A stretch of 64,000 nt of DNA from Mycobacterium sp. AZCC_0083 (GTDB taxonomy: Bacteria; Actinomycetota; Actinomycetes; Mycobacteriales; Mycobacteriaceae): the NCBI RefSeq assembly GCF_014202335.1, contig NZ_JACHGP010000014.1, positions 1-64,000 of the forward strand. The letters run 5' to 3'. Below, piece by piece: positions 25,340-33,118 of this stretch (position 1 is the stretch's first letter; every line of letters begins with the position of its first letter). The notes below the pieces were generated by a model that worked only from the letters and a program-made list of their open reading frames with translations, was not told where the DNA came from and did no database searches. The translations under genes and the position numbers were made by a program.

Positions 25340-26530
25340 CTACGAGGCGATTTTTCGATAGATGTCGAGTGTCTGCTCGGCGATGTGCGCCCAGGAGAAT
25401 TCATCGATACAGCGCTGGCGTCCCGTCTGCCCGTAGCGCTGGGCCCGACCCGGGTCGGCGGCAAGCGCGTTCACCCCGTCGGCGAGCCCGGCCTCGAAGG
25501 ACGCGGTGTCGTCCGGGTCGTAGTGCACGAGTAGCCCGGTCTTCTGGTCGGCCACCACCTCGGGAATGCCACCGACGTCCGAAGCGACGACCGCCGTCTC
25601 GCACGCCATCGCCTCCAGGTTCACGATGCCCAGCGGCTCGTAGACCGACGGGCAGACGAAAACCGTTGCAGCCGATAGTATTTCGCGAATCTTCGGGGTC
25701 GGCAACATCTCCCGCACCCAGAACACCCCGGCGCGTACCTCGGCAAGAGCCTGAACCGCCGCCGCGACCTCGGCCGCGATCTCGGGGGTGTCCGGCGCGC
25801 CCGCGCACAGCACCAGCTGAACGTCCGGCGCGAACCGGTGCGCCGCCGCGACGAGGTGCGCGACGCCCTTCTGCCGGGTGATCCTGCCGACGAACGCCAC
25901 GATCGGTTTCGTCAGGTCGACGCCGAGGTCGGCGAGCACCGAGTCACCCGGTTGCGGCGCATCTCCTGTCTTGCTCCTCGCGTCCGCAACGGGGTACCAG
26001 ACGTCGGTGTCGATGCCGTTCTTCACGACGTGCACCCGGTTGGGGTCCAGTGCCGGATAGGTTCTCAGCACGTCTTCTCGCATGCCTGCGCTCACCGCGA
26101 TCACGGCGTCGGCGCCCTCCACTGCCGTGCGCTCCACCCACGACGACACGCGGTAGCCGCCACCGAGCTGTTCGGCCTTCCACGGCCGCATCGGCTCGAG
26201 CGAATGCGCGGTCAGCACATGGGGAACGCCGTGCAACAGCGCGGCGAGGTGGCCTGCCATCCCGGTGTACCAGGTGTGGGAGTGCACGACCGTCGCCGAG
26301 GCGGCGGCGTTCACCATCACCAGGTCGGCCGACAGCGTCGACAGAGCCGGGTTGGCGCCGAGCAGCGCGGGATCGGGCTGCGCCACGAAGGCGCCGTCGC
26401 GTGGCGCGCCCATGCAGTGCACGTCGACCTCGCATAGATGCCGAAGTTGTGCGACGAGCTCGGTGACATGCACCCCCGCACCGCCGTACACCTCGGGCGG
26501 ATACTCCCGTGTCATCATCGCCACCCGCAT
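25340..26530 (-). CDS. glgM: Maltose-1-phosphate synthase GlgM (GT4 glycosyltransferase)
   Basis: GlgM joins ADP-glucose to glucose-1-phosphate to give maltose-1-phosphate, the GlgE substrate for alpha-glucan. The 396-aa GT-B protein begins MRVAMMTREYPPEVYGGAGVH, has VHSHTWY, KNGIDTDVWYP, VGRITRQKGV and the C-terminal EPLGIVNLEAMACETAVVASDVGGIPEVV with the E-x7-E motif. The ATG at 26530 is leaderless (TACCGT 7 nt upstream). It is divergent from glgC, which supplies ADP-glucose. Equivalent to Rv1212c (also named glgA). Confidence 0.93.
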   Translation of the reverse strand: MRVAMMTREYPPEVYGGAGVHVTELVAQLRHLCEVDVHCMGAPRDGAFVAQPDPALLGANPALSTLSADLVMVNAAASATVVHSHTWYTGMAGHLAALLHGVPHVLTAHSLEPMRPWKAEQLGGGYRVSSWVERTAVEGADAVIAVSAGMREDVLRTYPALDPNRVHVVKNGIDTDVWYPVADARSKTGDAPQPGDSVLADLGVDLTKPIVAFVGRITRQKGVAHLVAAAHRFAPDVQLVLCAGAPDTPEIAAEVAAAVQALAEVRAGVFWVREMLPTPKIREILSAATVFVCPSVYEPLGIVNLEAMACETAVVASDVGGIPEVVADQKTGLLVHYDPDDTASFEAGLADGVNALAADPGRAQRYGQTGRQRCIDEFSWAHIAEQTLDIYRKIAS

Positions 26531-26537
26531 GGTGAAG

Positions 26538-26543
26538 ACGGTA
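26538..26543 (-). promoter_or_regulatory. -10 element of glgM
   Basis: The minus strand reads TACCGT, 7 nt before the ATG at 26530. Confidence 0.55.
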
Positions 26544-26643
26544 GTAGTCCATGGCTGTCACCGCACCCAATTGTCTTGACCTACAGCCCGTCAAGACTCG
26601 CGGTCAATCGTGTCAATGCCTAGCCGCGGCTGGTAGAGGCCGA

Positions 26644-26649
26644 TAGGTT
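26644..26649 (+). promoter_or_regulatory. -10 element of glgC
   Basis: TAGGTT lies 6 nt before the ATG at 26656. The glgM and glgC -10 elements are about 100 bp apart in the divergent intergenic region. Confidence 0.55.
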
Positions 26650-26655
26650 TGACCC

Positions 26656-27870
26656 ATGAGGGAATTGCCACACGTGCTGGGAATCGTCCTGGCTGGCGGT
26701 GAGGGCAAGCGTCTCTATCCGCTGACCGCCGACCGGGCCAAGCCTGCGGTTCCGTTCGGGGGCGCTTACCGGCTCATCGACTTCGTGCTATCGAATCTGG
26801 TCAACGCCAGATACCTGAGGATCTGTGTTCTCACGCAATACAAGTCGCATTCGCTGGACCGCCACATCTCGCAGAACTGGCGGCTTTCCGGGCTTGCCGG
26901 GGAGTACATCACGCCGGTGCCCGCGCAACAGCGTCTTGGCCCGCGCTGGTACACCGGATCGGCCGACGCGATCCTCCAGTCGATGAACTTGATCTACGAC
27001 GAGGACCCCGACTACGTCGTCGTGTTCGGTGCGGACCACATCTATCGGATGGACCCCGAGCAGATGCTCCAGTTCCACATCAACAGCGGCGCGGGGGCGA
27101 CGGTCGCAGGCATTCGGGTGCCACGGGCCGAGGCCACCGCGTTCGGCTGCATCGACGCCGACGATTCCGGCCGCATCCGCGCGTTCGTGGAGAAGCCCGC
27201 GGACCCACCCGGCACGCCCGATGACCCCGAGCAGACGTTCGCGTCGATGGGCAACTACATCTTCAGCACCAAGGTGCTCGTCGACGCCATCCGCGCCGAC
27301 GCCGACGACGACGACTCCGATCACGACATGGGCGGCGACATCATTCCGCGGCTGGTGGCCGACGGCATGGCGGCGGTGTACGACTTCAACGACAACGAAG
27401 TGCCCGGTGCGACGGAGCGCGATCACGGCTACTGGCGCGACGTCGGCACGCTGGATGCGTTCTACGACGCGCACATGGATCTGGTGTCAGTGCACCCGGT
27501 GTTCAACCTGTACAACCGGCGCTGGCCGATCCGGGGGGAGCCGGAGAACCTGGCGCCCGCCAAGTTCGTCAACGGCGGCTCCGCGCAGGAGTCGGTGGTC
27601 GGTGCGGGCAGCATCATCTCGGCGGCATCCGTGCGCAATTCGGTGCTGTCGTCCAACGTCGTCATCGACGATGGCGCGATCGTCGAGGGCAGCGTGATCA
27701 TGCCCGGTGTCCGGATCGGCCGTGGCGCCGTGGTGCGGCACGCGATCCTCGACAAGAACGTCGTGGTCGGGCCCGGCGAGATGGTCGGCGTGGATCTGGA
27801 GAAGGACCGCGAGCGGTTCGCGATCAGCGCCGGTGGCGTGGTCGCGGTCGGCAAGGGCATCTGGGTCTAA
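26656..27870 (+). CDS. glgC: Glucose-1-phosphate adenylyltransferase GlgC
   Basis: GlgC makes ADP-glucose from ATP and glucose-1-phosphate for alpha-glucan, maltose-1-phosphate and trehalose pathways. The 404-aa protein has the nucleotide site GGEGKRLYPLTADRAKPAVPFGG at residues 14-36, VVFGADHIYRMD, FVEKP, DHGYWRDVGT, and a left-handed beta-helix C-terminal domain with hexapeptide repeats. The start is leaderless. Equivalent to Rv1213. Confidence 0.95.
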   Translation: MRELPHVLGIVLAGGEGKRLYPLTADRAKPAVPFGGAYRLIDFVLSNLVNARYLRICVLTQYKSHSLDRHISQNWRLSGLAGEYITPVPAQQRLGPRWYTGSADAILQSMNLIYDEDPDYVVVFGADHIYRMDPEQMLQFHINSGAGATVAGIRVPRAEATAFGCIDADDSGRIRAFVEKPADPPGTPDDPEQTFASMGNYIFSTKVLVDAIRADADDDDSDHDMGGDIIPRLVADGMAAVYDFNDNEVPGATERDHGYWRDVGTLDAFYDAHMDLVSVHPVFNLYNRRWPIRGEPENLAPAKFVNGGSAQESVVGAGSIISAASVRNSVLSSNVVIDDGAIVEGSVIMPGVRIGRGAVVRHAILDKNVVVGPGEMVGVDLEKDRERFAISAGGVVAVGKGIWV

Positions 27871-27888
27871 GGCACTCGTCGTCCCTCG

Positions 27889-27948
27889 GCGAGCGCGCGT
27901 GTTTGCGGCCGACACGCCGTGGTTCTGCAGGAGTTTGCGCGCGCTCGC
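27889..27948 (+). repeat. Palindromic intergenic element, copy A
   Basis: An 11-bp perfect inverted repeat, GCGAGCGCGCG (27889-27899) with CGCGCGCTCGC (27938-27948), encloses an inner stem CGTGTT/GACACG. The same layout occurs at 58351 and 59332. It fills the gap between the convergent glgC and DUF4126 genes and ends on the DUF4126 stop codon, so it may act as a bidirectional terminator. Confidence 0.75.
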
Positions 27949-28532
27949 TAACCCGCGGCGGCCTTGCGTCGGCGCCTGCGCAGGATCCGGAACACCGCCC
28001 AGCCCAACAGAACCACGCCGACCAACACCAGAACCGGCAGCAGGATCGCCGCGAACACCAGGCCGACGCTGGCGACGTCCTCGATCGTGCTGAGCACCGG
28101 AGCGGCCACGCCGGCGGTGGCGACGTTCGCCGCCGGGCGCACCGTCGACTTCGTCAGCGACACGACCAGGGCGGTGACCACGCCGACGGCGATCGGAATC
28201 CACTGGCCCGACTGCGCGAACGCGCCGGGGTCGGTGACTGCGGAGGTCTGGGCGGCCGTGCCCGACCCGAACACGATGCCGCCCGCGGTCGGCCGGACGA
28301 ACGTCTGGATGACGTCGTTGACGCTGTCGAGTGCGGGGATCTTGTCGGCGACGACCTCGACGACGAGCAGGGCGGCGACGATCGACATCACCCAGCCGTT
28401 CTCCAGCCACGCCCACGCGTGGGGCAACGTCACCAGGTCGGTGAACCGGGACAACAGTCCGAGCGCCAGCAGCGGGATGTAGGCGTTGAGTCCCGCCGCG
28501 GTGGCCAGCCCGAAGCCGGTCAGCAGCTCCAC
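27948..28532 (-). CDS. DUF4126 family integral membrane protein
   Basis: The 194-aa protein has about five hydrophobic segments: LTGFGLATAAGLNAYIPLLALGLL at the start, then WVMSIVAALLVVEVVADKIP, a central Gly-rich segment, WIPIAVGVVTALVVSL and VLVLVGVVLLGWAVF, and ends in a basic RRRRRK tail. The DNAYIP-like and VVEVVADKIPALD motifs are those of DUF4126. Function is unknown. It is the third gene of a possible operon with the ECF41 sigma factor and a small Cys-containing protein. Confidence 0.82.
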   Translation of the reverse strand: MELLTGFGLATAAGLNAYIPLLALGLLSRFTDLVTLPHAWAWLENGWVMSIVAALLVVEVVADKIPALDSVNDVIQTFVRPTAGGIVFGSGTAAQTSAVTDPGAFAQSGQWIPIAVGVVTALVVSLTKSTVRPAANVATAGVAAPVLSTIEDVASVGLVFAAILLPVLVLVGVVLLGWAVFRILRRRRRKAAAG

Positions 28533-28577
28533 GTGCGCTTTCCCCCCGTCGCTTCGCTCGCCCCTGGCGCCAGTGTC

Positions 28578-28784
28578 TCAGCTTTGCCGCCGGACCTTCT
28601 GCTGATCGCGCTGCTGATCGCGCGGGAGGGGCTTGTCGTGCGGCGGGACCTTTGGCGTGTTCCGCACCGACCGCCCCTTGCCTGCCACGGTGGTGAGTGC
28701 GCGGAAGCAGCGCGGGCATATCGGCCTACCCGCCTTGTCCACCGACCAATTCTTGCCGCCGCCTGGGCACGGTCGCTGTGTCAT
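28578..28784 (-). CDS. Small Cys-containing basic protein (CPGGG/CPRC)
   Basis: A 68-aa frame beginning MTQRPCPGGGKNWSVDKAG then RPICPRCFRAL and a long basic, Gln/Asp/Arg-rich tail. Cys6, Cys23 and Cys26 could form part of a zinc site (a fourth ligand is not obvious; His49 is possible). The head looks like a conserved mycobacterial family that I recall only vaguely. It has no clear Shine-Dalgarno sequence, and starts 19 nt after the sigma factor gene on the same strand. Confidence 0.55.
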   Translation of the reverse strand: MTQRPCPGGGKNWSVDKAGRPICPRCFRALTTVAGKGRSVRNTPKVPPHDKPLPRDQQRDQQKVRRQS

Positions 28785-28803
28785 GCGATCAATTGTCAGG
28801 TGG

Positions 28804-29655
28804 TCAGTCGAGAACGGCCAAATTGAGGCGACTCAGGTGCTGCGGGTCGGCCTCGATGGCGATCTCGGCGATCTTGTCGCCGACGACGCCGAAGCGCAGC
28901 ACCAGTGCCAGCCGTCCCTTGGGGGCGACGACGATGCCGACGGCGCCGTCGATCAGCAAGGGCTCGGCGAACCGCGAGTTGGGCGAGAAGGCCTGCGCGT
29001 TGGCGGCTACCGCCTTGGCGCCGCGGATCGTCGTCGGAATGCCCGCCGCCACGGCGTCCACGTGCAACACGACGTCGGCGTCGAGCACCGCAAGCAACGC
29101 ATCGAAGTCACCGTCGCGGGCCGCCGCGAGGAACGCCTCGACGAGCCGACGCTGGCGCACCAAATCCGTTGCGTGGTCGGGAGTCTTGCCACGCACGCGG
29201 CGCCGCGCCCGGGAGGCGAGTTGCGCGGTGGTGTTCTCCGAGCGGCCGACGATCTGGGCGATCTCGGCGTACGGAAGGTCGAACATGTCGTGCAGCACGA
29301 ACGCGAGCCGCTCGGTCGGTGACAGTGTCTGGAGGATGACGAGCAACGCGACGCCGATGGAATCGGCGAGCACCGCTTCGGCTTCCGGGTCGACGGCATC
29401 GGGAGCGGCGATGGCCAGGGATTCGTCGAGCGGCCCCTCGGGCCGGGCGCTGCGGGCCCGCAGCATGTCCAGGCAGATGCGCGCGACGACGGTGGTCAGC
29501 CAGCCGCGTGGGTTGCGGACGTCGCGGACGTCGGTGCGGTCCATTCGCAACCACGCGTCCTGTACGGCGTCGTCGGCCTCGGTGAGCGACCCGAGCATGC
29601 GATAGGCGACCGCCCGCAGATGCGGCCGGTGCTCCTCGAACTGCTCTGCGCGCAT
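28804..29655 (-). CDS. ECF41-type sigma factor with SnoaL-like C-terminal domain
   Basis: The ATG at 29655 is chosen because an AGGAGG sequence lies 7 nt upstream. The 283-aa protein has sigma region 2 (HLRAVAYRMLGSLTEADDAVQDAWLRM), region 4 (LPYAEIAQIVGRSENTTAQLASRARRRV) and a SnoaL/NTF2-like C-terminal domain, the design of ECF41/SigJ factors, in which the appended domain regulates activity without an anti-sigma factor. The DGGG motif usual at the start of that domain is DAVAAG here, and the C-terminal NPDKL-like motif reads ADPQHL. It is divergent from a small membrane-protein gene, with a palindrome between them. Confidence 0.88.
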   Translation of the reverse strand: MRAEQFEEHRPHLRAVAYRMLGSLTEADDAVQDAWLRMDRTDVRDVRNPRGWLTTVVARICLDMLRARSARPEGPLDESLAIAAPDAVDPEAEAVLADSIGVALLVILQTLSPTERLAFVLHDMFDLPYAEIAQIVGRSENTTAQLASRARRRVRGKTPDHATDLVRQRRLVEAFLAAARDGDFDALLAVLDADVVLHVDAVAAGIPTTIRGAKAVAANAQAFSPNSRFAEPLLIDGAVGIVVAPKGRLALVLRFGVVGDKIAEIAIEADPQHLSRLNLAVLD

Positions 29656-29693
29656 CCGTGCACCTCCTATGGTCATGATCCGCCGGCGTGGCT

Positions 29694-29709
29694 CGTCATC
29701 GTGATGACG
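29694..29709. promoter_or_regulatory. Palindrome between ECF41 sigma gene and membrane-protein gene
   Basis: CGTCATC (29694-29700) and GATGACG (29703-29709) are a perfect 7-bp inverted repeat with a 2-nt spacer, centred in the 88-bp divergent region. It could be an operator for an unidentified regulator or part of overlapping promoters. Confidence 0.5.
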
Positions 29710-29743
29710 TTTCAATGACCACGGATATGACCGGGAGGACGAC

Positions 29744-30145
29744 ATGAGAACGCTACGGACCGTATTCGTACTGCACGGCCTCATCACGCTGGCCGGGGGC
29801 GTGGTGCTGATCGCGTTTCCGACGCTGATCCCCTCGGCAGTGGGCATCATGGTCGCGCGAGGAGACTATCTGCTCGTCTATCTTGTCGCCGCTGCCGAGC
29901 TCGCCGTCGCGCTGCTGTCGTTCGGTGCCACCCGCATCACCGACTGGGCGGCCCTGCGGCTCATCCTGACGACGCTGGTCGTGCTGCACGCGGCGAGTGG
30001 CGTCCTCGACATCGTCTACATGGCGCTGACGGAGCCCCACGCCACGATGATCTCGAACACGATGTTGCGCTTCACCGTAGTCGTGGCTTTCCTCGTCGTG
30101 TGGTGGGCCGCCCGCCGTCACCAGACGCCAGGCACCAGCCGGTAG
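29744..30145 (+). CDS. Four-helix membrane protein of unknown function
   Basis: The 133-aa protein has four predicted transmembrane helices (LHGLITLAGGVVLIAF, LLVYLVAAAELAVALLSF, LRLILTTLVVLHAASGVL, LRFTVVVAFLVVWWAA). No catalytic motif is visible. A GGGAGG Shine-Dalgarno sequence lies 6 nt before the ATG. ECF41 factors often control a nearby gene, usually a COE-family oxidoreductase; this divergent gene may be the target here. Its last 28 bp overlap the end of the convergent methyltransferase-like gene. Confidence 0.7.
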   Translation: MRTLRTVFVLHGLITLAGGVVLIAFPTLIPSAVGIMVARGDYLLVYLVAAAELAVALLSFGATRITDWAALRLILTTLVVLHAASGVLDIVYMALTEPHATMISNTMLRFTVVVAFLVVWWAARRHQTPGTSR

Positions 30146-30792
30146 TGCACTTTGTGTGTGTACTCGTCGTACCCGTCGAGTTCCTGGCGGAGCATCTTCT
30201 CCTCGTCCTCGATGCGCAGCGCGAGGATCGGCACGGCCAGGATGGTCGCCAGCAGTCCCCAGTACGAGTCGAGCGCGAGCGGTGTGCCGACCATCATGAT
30301 CAGAGCACCGACGTACATCGGATGCCGGACCAGGCCGTACACGCCCGTCGAGACGACCTTCTGGTCCGTCTCCACCGTGATCGTCGCGGCCGCATAACTG
30401 TTCTGGATGACGACGAGTTGCGCGAATGCCAGCCCAACACCGACGAGGACGTTGCCGAGCACGACGACGGGTATCGGCACGTGCGACCAGTCGAACCGAT
30501 GGTCGAGGGCGCTGACGACGAGCACCGCGATGACCGCGAGCATGGTCCCGGTGATGACGAGCTTCTGGATGAATCTGGTCTCGGCGATCGGCCCGGCCTT
30601 CATCCGCCGCGCAAGTGCCGCCGGATCCTTCACTGCGAGATAGCCGCTGGGGACGATCGTGGTGACGATGAAGACGGCGATGAAAACCCATGCCTGCCAA
30701 TAGTTCAGGGTCCCTGCCGGCCAGAACAGCAGTACGCAGAAGAACGCCAGTCCGAAGAGACTCGACGCTACAGCTTGCACGACGATCTTCAT
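30118..30792 (-). CDS. Isoprenylcysteine methyltransferase-like membrane protein, copy 1
   Basis: A 224-aa membrane protein with about six hydrophobic segments and the STGVYGLVRHPMYVGALI motif that binds SAM in the ICMT/PEMT-like methyltransferase superfamily. It ends in RIEDEEKMLRQELDGYDEYTHKVHYRLVPGVW, also typical. It resembles Rv1216c, which sits in the same place after the Rv1217c-Rv1218c exporter. A near-identical-length paralogue precedes it by 10 nt, so this locus carries a tandem duplication. It is the last gene of the raaS operon. Confidence 0.8.
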   Translation of the reverse strand: MKIVVQAVASSLFGLAFFCVLLFWPAGTLNYWQAWVFIAVFIVTTIVPSGYLAVKDPAALARRMKAGPIAETRFIQKLVITGTMLAVIAVLVVSALDHRFDWSHVPIPVVVLGNVLVGVGLAFAQLVVIQNSYAAATITVETDQKVVSTGVYGLVRHPMYVGALIMMVGTPLALDSYWGLLATILAVPILALRIEDEEKMLRQELDGYDEYTHKVHYRLVPGVW

Positions 30793-30802
30793 GATTCCTC
30801 CA

Positions 30803-31477
30803 TCACCACACGTAGGGCACCAGCCGGGCGTGCACCCGCTGGGCGTAGTCGGCGTAGCCGGCCAACTGTTGTGTCAGCACCTTCTCCTCGTCGAGGATCC
30901 TGGTGACGAGCACCGCCAAGCCGGGTATCACGAACAGAAGTCCCCAATACGACCCGAGTGCCAGCGGGATGCCGATCATCAGCACGACGTTTCCGAAGTA
31001 CATCGGGTGGCGGACAACGGAGTACACGCCCGTCGACACGACCGTTTGTGCAGACTCGACCTTGATGTTCGCGGCGGCGTATCCGTTCTGGATAGTCGTG
31101 ATCATCGCGATGAGAAGCCCAACACCGACCAAGGCGTCGCCGACCACGGAGACCTCAGCGGGAACGAAGGACCAGCCGAGGCGAAAGTCCAACGCGCTCA
31201 CCACGATCATCGCTGCCAGCGAGAAGAACGCGAACGTGATGATGACCTTCTGCAGGGGCCGCGCCTCGGCCGCTGGCCCCACCTCCATCCGTCGCTCGAG
31301 GGCGGCGGGGTTGGTCACCGCCAAGTAGATGCTCGGGATCGTGGTCGATGCCGCGAACACCGCGATGAACGCCCACCCCTGCCAGTAATCGAATGTGCCT
31401 GCCGGCCAGAACACCAGCAGTACGAACAGCACCAGCCCGACGACGAATGACGTCAGCGCTTGAAGTGCGGTCTTCAT
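30803..31477 (-). CDS. Isoprenylcysteine methyltransferase-like membrane protein, copy 2
   Basis: Also 224 aa and clearly paralogous to its downstream neighbour: the same VLLVFWPAGTFDYWQ opening, STGVYSVVRHPMYFGNVV motif and RILDEEKVLTQQLAGYADYAQRVHARLVPYVW end. It follows the ABC permease by 18 nt. A methyltransferase acting on a lipid, or on a product moved by the exporter, is plausible; no substrate can be read. Confidence 0.8.
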   Translation of the reverse strand: MKTALQALTSFVVGLVLFVLLVFWPAGTFDYWQGWAFIAVFAASTTIPSIYLAVTNPAALERRMEVGPAAEARPLQKVIITFAFFSLAAMIVVSALDFRLGWSFVPAEVSVVGDALVGVGLLIAMITTIQNGYAAANIKVESAQTVVSTGVYSVVRHPMYFGNVVLMIGIPLALGSYWGLLFVIPGLAVLVTRILDEEKVLTQQLAGYADYAQRVHARLVPYVW

Positions 31478-31495
31478 GATCTCTTCTCGTTCCTT

Positions 31496-33118
31496 CTACA
31501 GCGCATCTCGATGCCGGTAGATCGCGCCGGCCAGCAGCGTCAGCGCGGCCGCGACGACGACCATCACGGCCAACGCGACGACGGGGACGTTGGACGGCGC
31601 CGTCGTGCGGCCGACCGGCGATAAATCGATCAGCCATTTCGGCAACCGCAGCAGCGCCCCGAGGTAGAGCGACGTGACGACGAAGGTGACTGCAAGCCAA
31701 CCGATCCACGCGTGGCGCAGGGCAACGGCCAGCGCCGCGATGCCCGCGACCACCGCCATCGCGGGGACGAAGGCCAGGCCCGCGAGCGTCAGCTTGACGA
31801 TGGTGCCGGGTTCGCCGAGCGTGAGCCCTGCGCCGAGCCCGTTGCCAAGTCCTGCGAAGAACATCAGCACCGCCGATCCGATCAGCGCCGCTGCTACGGC
31901 GCTGAACAGCCACCGCCACCGCGACACCGCGCCTGCCAGGACGGCCTCGCCGAGCCCGGACTGCTCGTCGCTCCACACCCGCATGACGGCCGTGACGACA
32001 TACGCGGTGGCGGCGGCCGCCAGGAACTGCGTCATCGTCGTGTACACGCCGTCGTTGCCTTGGGCGGCAAGCACCCTGGCGAGCAGTTCGTTGTCCTTGG
32101 CCGCGTCGAGCAGCGACTTCGTCATCGAACCAAAGGTCAAGCCGCCGAGGAACATTCCGACGGTCCAGCCGATGGTCTGGCCGCGTTGCAGCGTCAGGTG
32201 CAGGCTCAGCACGTTTCTGATCGGCCGGGCGTTCGGCCGCTCACCGGACGACGGGATGTTCCCGGCGTCGTGCTGGCGTCGGCTCTCCAGCACCGTCGCC
32301 GCTGCCATCAGCAGCACGGCCAGCGCGACGAGTAGGGCGAACGGCCACCACCGCACGTCGACGAACGCGCGCATCTGCTGCGCCCAGGCGATGGGGGAGA
32401 ACCAGCTCAGCGCGCTGCCAGAATTGTCGATGACATCGCCAGCGCCGCGCACCAGGGCGGCCAGTGCCAGCGTCGCCATCGCGGCGCTGGTGGCCGTGCG
32501 TGCCTGACGCCACAGCTGGGCGGTGACCGCGGCGACGGCACCGAACACCATCGCCACACCGGTCACGCCGAGACACATCGCCGCGGCGTCGACGACGTCG
32601 AAGCCGATCGCCGTCATGGCCAGGGTCATGGTGACGGCCAGGATCGCGTTGACCCCACCGATGAGAATCAGCGCGGCGTACGTGCGGGCATGCCTGCCCA
32701 CCACCGATGACAGCACCAATTCCGCTGCGCCGTTCTCCTCCTCGGCGCGGGTGTGCCGAATCACGGTGAGAATGGCGAGGATCGACGTCGCGATGATCAG
32801 CGTGAGCATCAGCTCGTTGGCCATCATCGCGCCGAGGTCGGTTTCGTTGCCGCCAAACATGGGCCCGCCCAACATCATTCCGGCGGGTGTCTTGAGCAGG
32901 TTGACGCGGGCCCACCGCTGGGCCTCTTCCGGGTAGGCCATCTTCACGGTGTTCGGTGCGTAGACCATCATCACCGTGAGGATCGCGATCCACACCGACA
33001 GCCGGACGCGGTCGCGGCGCAGCGCGAGCCGGAGAAGGTGCAGCGTGCCCGTCCACTGGGAGCCGCCCGGTGCGGCTTGGTACCCCGTGGTTCGTGGCGC
33101 GACGGCAGTGGCTCTCAT
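31496..33118 (-). CDS. ABC exporter permease (Rv1217c-like)
   Basis: The 540-aa protein has about twelve hydrophobic segments in two similar halves, with no ATPase motifs, as in the tetronasin-type exporter permeases. The ATG at 33118 overlaps the stop of the ATPase gene (ATGA), so the pair is coupled. In M. tuberculosis Rv1217c-Rv1218c exports several structurally unrelated drugs and is repressed by Rv1219c (RaaS). Substrate here is not known. Confidence 0.88.
   Translation of the reverse strand: MRATAVAPRTTGYQAAPGGSQWTGTLHLLRLALRRDRVRLSVWIAILTVMMVYAPNTVKMAYPEEAQRWARVNLLKTPAGMMLGGPMFGGNETDLGAMMANELMLTLIIATSILAILTVIRHTRAEEENGAAELVLSSVVGRHARTYAALILIGGVNAILAVTMTLAMTAIGFDVVDAAAMCLGVTGVAMVFGAVAAVTAQLWRQARTATSAAMATLALAALVRGAGDVIDNSGSALSWFSPIAWAQQMRAFVDVRWWPFALLVALAVLLMAAATVLESRRQHDAGNIPSSGERPNARPIRNVLSLHLTLQRGQTIGWTVGMFLGGLTFGSMTKSLLDAAKDNELLARVLAAQGNDGVYTTMTQFLAAAATAYVVTAVMRVWSDEQSGLGEAVLAGAVSRWRWLFSAVAAALIGSAVLMFFAGLGNGLGAGLTLGEPGTIVKLTLAGLAFVPAMAVVAGIAALAVALRHAWIGWLAVTFVVTSLYLGALLRLPKWLIDLSPVGRTTAPSNVPVVALAVMVVVAAALTLLAGAIYRHRDAL

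Noticed and set aside
31155..31976. 273-codon minus-strand frame overlapping the ABC permease
   Set aside because: It is an out-of-frame shadow, extremely Arg/Gly-rich, of two membrane protein genes with clear motifs.
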